DNA of 15,666 bases, taken from Anaerolineae bacterium (GTDB lineage Bacteria; Chloroflexota; Anaerolineae; Aggregatilineales; Phototrophicaceae). The notes under the pieces are model-generated. The model was not told where the DNA came from, did no database searches, and saw nothing but the letters and a program-made list of their open reading frames with translations. The DNA is taken from positions 1-15,666 of the forward strand of contig JADLHH010000499.1 of NCBI GenBank assembly GCA_020848855.1. Direction: 5' to 3'. A program made the translations under genes and the position numbers. Positions 13,113 to 15,666 of the stretch are shown here, in pieces; the stretch's first letter is position 1; each line of letters opens with the position of its first letter.

Positions 13113-14111
13113 CTATACTCGTGTGAAGGCAGGCGACGCGGCGGGCGCATCGTACAAGGCTCGCAGTTCGTTCGTCAGCCAGAGCAGGGACAGCGAACAG
13201 CCTGCCATGTTCAGCGAGCCGGCGAACTCGCCGACGTATGGATCGTGCAGCGCCAGCCCATGCGCTTCGAGCCGGGCGTGAATATCCCTGTAGAGGACGA
13301 ACAGCTCTTCGTATTTGGTGCTGCCCAGCCCGTTGACCAGCACGGCGACCCTGTTCCCAGCGTCAGCCGGTACATCTGCCAGAATCGTATCGACCATCAT
13401 CGCGGCGATTTCACTGGCGGGGCGCATCTCCGCCGACTGGATGCCTGGCTCGCCATGCAGACCGAGACCGAGTTCCATCCGACCCGGTTCAACCACGAAC
13501 AAATCCTCATTCTGACCGGGCAGGCGGCAGCCGCTGAAAGCAACGCCGAAGGAGCGGGTTCGCGCATTCGCCAGCCGCGTGAAGGCTTCCACGTCGTCGA
13601 GCGAATCGCCGCGCGCCGCGCTGGCGCCTGCGACCTTGATCATGTAGAAATCCCCGGCGATGCCACGTCGATCCTCGATCTGATCGGGCGGAGCGGAGGC
13701 AACATCATCGGTGATTCGCACCGTGCGCACGTCGATGCCGTCGTTTTCGCAGCGCATCGCCGCCATATCGAAATTCAGCACGTCGCCGCTGTAGTTGCCG
13801 TAGGTATACAGCACGCCCGCGCCGCCGTATGCGGCTTTGGTGCAGCGGTAGACCTGCTCGCCGGACGGGCTGGTGAACACATCGCCGATCACGGCAACGT
13901 CCGCCAAACCCTGCCCGACGTAGCCGGTGAATACCGGGTAATGCCCGGAACCGCCGCCGATCAGGACGGTGACCTTGCCCGGCTGTGGCGCGTGCAGCGC
14001 CATCACGCCCGCCGCATCCGGGACGCGGCGAATATAGCGGCTGTACGCCCGGGTGTAGCCGTCGATGAACTCTTCCTTGAACTGGGTTGGGTCGTTAAAC
14101 AGTTTGGTCAT
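13113..14111 (-). CDS. dhaK: DhaK-type substrate-binding kinase subunit, possible erythrulose kinase (right pair)
   Basis: A 332-aa ketose-binding subunit. H57 (GGGSGHYPV), D110 (GNYSGDVLNF) and the covalent H219 (GLGLHGEPG) match the E. coli DhaK catalytic set H56/D109/H218. Motifs DDVASAP and RRGIAGDF are conserved. The GSGHYP version of the first motif is, as I recall, common in erythrulose-type DAK kinases such as LerK, whereas classical DhaK has GSGHEP. The sequence differs clearly from the left DhaK throughout. A purine-rich AGGA lies about 11 nt upstream of the ATG. The gene is 57 bp downstream of the TIM-like isomerase, which would take the phosphorylated product. Dihydroxyacetone remains a possible substrate; erythrulose is an inference from the neighbours. 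Confidence 0.9.
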   Translation of the reverse strand: MTKLFNDPTQFKEEFIDGYTRAYSRYIRRVPDAAGVMALHAPQPGKVTVLIGGGSGHYPVFTGYVGQGLADVAVIGDVFTSPSGEQVYRCTKAAYGGAGVLYTYGNYSGDVLNFDMAAMRCENDGIDVRTVRITDDVASAPPDQIEDRRGIAGDFYMIKVAGASAARGDSLDDVEAFTRLANARTRSFGVAFSGCRLPGQNEDLFVVEPGRMELGLGLHGEPGIQSAEMRPASEIAAMMVDTILADVPADAGNRVAVLVNGLGSTKYEELFVLYRDIHARLEAHGLALHDPYVGEFAGSLNMAGCSLSLLWLTNELRALYDAPAASPAFTRV

Positions 14112-14168
14112 CGTATATTCGTTCCTGTTTTATAGATTGTGCTGCGTCGATCATTCTGCCGGAAATCG

Positions 14169-14960
14169 TCATTCCGCGTTATGTCGAAAGCGGGTCGCAG
14201 CCGTGAGAACGTTCATGAAACCCGATGGCTCCCACGCCGCCCGCCCGACGAAGAGACCATCCACCTCTGTCTCTTGCACGTAGCTGCCGCAGTTGTCCTC
14301 GGTGACGCTCCCGCCGTACAGAATCGGAATTCGTCGGGCGTCGTCTCCGAAGTGGGACTTAAGCGTGCGCCGGACGTGGCGGATGCTCGGCGCGATATCG
14401 CCCGGCTGCGCCTCCTGACCGCCTGCGCCAATCGCCCATACGGGTTCGTATGCTACGATGAGCCGGTCGGTCGCAGCAGCCGGGAAATGCTGCAAAGCGA
14501 TTTTGAGCTGCATGGCGAGCACTTCATCGGTGATGCCGGCTCGCCGCTGTTTCGCCGTTTCCCCGATGCACAGCAGCACGCGCAGATTGTGAGCGACGGC
14601 GCTTTGCACCTTCCGGCTGATGGCGCTGTCGGTTTCGCAGAACTTGTGCCGCCGCTCCGCGTGACCCAGCAGCACCAGGTCAACGCCGAGGTCGCACAGC
14701 ATGGGCGCCGAGATTTCGCCGGTATAGGCGCCGGAACTCGCCCAGTGCATGTTCTGAGCGCCGATCCACAGGTTTTGAGGGCGGGCGATATCCTGAAGCC
14801 CGCCCAGCGACGTGAACGGCGGAAAGATGAATAGCTGCAGGTCAGGCTGCTCGCCGTATGACTCCTTCAGGCGCTGCACGAAGGTTCTCACTTCTGCGAG
14901 GGTCTTGTGCATCTTGAAATTCGACCCAAAGTAGAAGCGTTGGTCGGCATTGTTGGACAT
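14169..14960 (-). CDS. Triosephosphate-isomerase-family protein, probably L-erythrulose-1-phosphate isomerase-like
   Basis: A 263-aa TIM-barrel isomerase with all catalytic residues: N14 and K16 (GSNFKMHK), H100 (GHAERR), E172 (AYEPVWAIG), and the phosphate-binding YGGSV loop near the end. It departs from housekeeping TpiA at conserved places. GNWKMN is SNFKMH, the invariant serine of GHSERR is alanine, and the strand GAQNMHWASSGAYTGEIS resembles, from memory, the GAQNMHWA-GA-TGEIS of LerI/EryH enzymes of erythritol catabolism rather than TpiA's GAQN-GAFTGEVS. The ending DGLFVGRAAWEPSGF is also LerI-like. These enzymes interconvert L-erythrulose-1-P and D-erythrulose-4-P. It sits between a sugar permease and DhaK, supporting a catabolic role. 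A paralogous triosephosphate isomerase remains possible. The Shine-Dalgarno is weak. Confidence 0.8.
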   Translation of the reverse strand: MSNNADQRFYFGSNFKMHKTLAEVRTFVQRLKESYGEQPDLQLFIFPPFTSLGGLQDIARPQNLWIGAQNMHWASSGAYTGEISAPMLCDLGVDLVLLGHAERRHKFCETDSAISRKVQSAVAHNLRVLLCIGETAKQRRAGITDEVLAMQLKIALQHFPAAATDRLIVAYEPVWAIGAGGQEAQPGDIAPSIRHVRRTLKSHFGDDARRIPILYGGSVTEDNCGSYVQETEVDGLFVGRAAWEPSGFMNVLTAATRFRHNAE

Positions 14961-15010
14961 ACTTACACCGCATTCTGGTCGTCACCCGCCGAAATCATCT
15001 TGCACGGATT

Positions 15011-15666
15011 CTAGGTGCGGTCGCGCTGCGTGCGCCCGGAGAACAGCAGGTTCACGGCGAGCGCGAAGAACAGCACGATCCCGGTGATGAATTCCTTCAT
15101 GAACGGGTCAATCTGCGGGATATTGTCCAGCCCATTGCGCAGCGTGCCGTAGATCAGCAAGCCGATGACCGTTTGCAGGATGCCGCCGCGCCCGCCGTTG
15201 AGCGACGTGCCGCCGAGCACGACCGCGCCGATTGCGTCGATCAGGAAGCTGTCGATGACCTGCGGCTGAGCGCTGCCGAGGCGACCCATGTTGACCAGAC
15301 CCGCCAAGCCTGCCGTGAAGCCGGAAATCGCCAGCGCAGCAATGAGCATTCGATTGGTATTGATGCCTGCCAGCCGCGCGCCCGATGGGTTCGCGCCGGT
15401 CATGTAGATGTTGCGACCGAAGCGGGTGTAGCGCAGCACCAGGAAAGCGATGAGCAGGCACAGCGCCGCGACAATCGTCAGCACGCGAATGCCGTTCGGA
15501 CCGCCGATGCGCCCGCTGCCCAGAAACTGCGCCACTTCCGAAATCTGGAAATAGGTGCGCCCCTGGCTGATCACGGTCGCCAGACCGCCAGCAACCAGCG
15601 ACATCGCCAGCGTCGACATGAACGACGGGATGCGGAATTTGATCGACGCGATGCCGCTGATGAGAC
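15011..15666 (-). CDS. Sugar ABC transporter permease, RbsC-like (5' end outside the window)
   Basis: The visible 218 residues are the C-terminal two thirds of a ribose/xylose-type ABC permease whose frame stays open to the right window edge. They include a segment IKFRIPSFMSTLAM, matching the conserved P-F-x-x-TL membrane entry of the family, about five to six hydrophobic helices, the FGRNIYMTGANPSGARLAGI cytoplasmic loop, and IDAIGAVVLGGTSLNGGRGGILQT, the ATPase-contact region. The C-terminus ends in a short basic tail (GRTQRDRT). It belongs to a second importer distinct from that at 4484-8174; its ATPase and binding protein are presumably just beyond the window. The gap to the TIM-like gene is 50 bp, so transport and the tetrulose/triose enzymes appear co-transcribed. 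Confidence 0.9.
   Translation of the reverse strand, partial: LISGIASIKFRIPSFMSTLAMSLVAGGLATVISQGRTYFQISEVAQFLGSGRIGGPNGIRVLTIVAALCLLIAFLVLRYTRFGRNIYMTGANPSGARLAGINTNRMLIAALAISGFTAGLAGLVNMGRLGSAQPQVIDSFLIDAIGAVVLGGTSLNGGRGGILQTVIGLLIYGTLRNGLDNIPQIDPFMKEFITGIVLFFALAVNLLFSGRTQRDRT

Noticed and set aside
13245..14135. Plus-strand open frame (296 aa) opposite the right DhaK
   Set aside because: It is a shadow of a gene with all DhaK catalytic residues and has no motif of its own.
14169..14960. Simple call as housekeeping TpiA
   Set aside because: The altered SNFKMH and GHAERR motifs, the LerI-like GAQNMHWA segment and the catabolic operon context argue for a specialised paralogue, though TpiA activity is not excluded.
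1..15666. CRISPR arrays, tRNA/rRNA genes, insertion sequences or prophage genes
   Set aside because: I saw no regularly spaced repeats, cloverleaf-like sequence, transposase or integrase motifs, or terminal inverted repeats with target duplications.

Overview
The window is GC-rich (roughly 60% by eye), gene-dense bacterial DNA devoted almost entirely to carbohydrate uptake and catabolism. No gene names a phylum. The combination of a ribose-type ABC importer whose binding protein has a plain signal peptide ending in AQE, a long (~363 aa) transaldolase and orphan split Dha-type kinases made me think of Chloroflexota (Anaerolineae-like). That is a low-confidence inference; an alphaproteobacterium or another free-living heterotroph is possible.

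Layout. Nearly everything is on the minus strand, so transcription runs right to left. Right operon (window end to 12478): a sugar ABC permease cut by the window edge, a divergent triosephosphate-isomerase homologue resembling L-erythrulose-1-phosphate isomerases (LerI/EryH type), DhaK, DhaL, then a hairpin and a transaldolase with its own candidate promoter (11201-12354). A strong 15-bp hairpin at 11136-11170 separates this block from a small plus-strand island: an acetyltransferase remnant (9473-9664) and a 5-methylthioribose kinase (9839-11104). Left operon (9179 to 1540): an IclR-type regulator, a periplasmic-binding-protein-like sugar receptor, an RbsA-like double ATPase, an RbsC-like permease, a second DhaK/DhaL pair, and a phosphomannose-isomerase-like cupin protein. 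A hairpin at 1429-1463 follows. After it comes a near-consensus sigma-70-type promoter with a HutC-type palindrome at its start site, driving a GntR/UTRA regulator and an FGGY sugar kinase that runs off the left edge.

How they may work together. Two importers of the ribose/xylose class bring in sugars or polyols. Two different DhaK-DhaL pairs phosphorylate short keto-sugars at a terminal hydroxyl. The TIM-like isomerase and transaldolase next to the right-hand pair fit a tetrulose route (L-erythrulose to L-erythrulose-1-P to D-erythrulose-4-P, then erythrose-4-P into the pentose phosphate pathway) at least as well as plain dihydroxyacetone use. No DhaM phosphoryl donor, RpiB-type isomerase or polyol dehydrogenase is visible here. 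The left pair with the cupin isomerase looks like a parallel route for a second sugar. IclR and GntR regulators probably control the separate modules. The substrates are inferred, not shown by the sequence.
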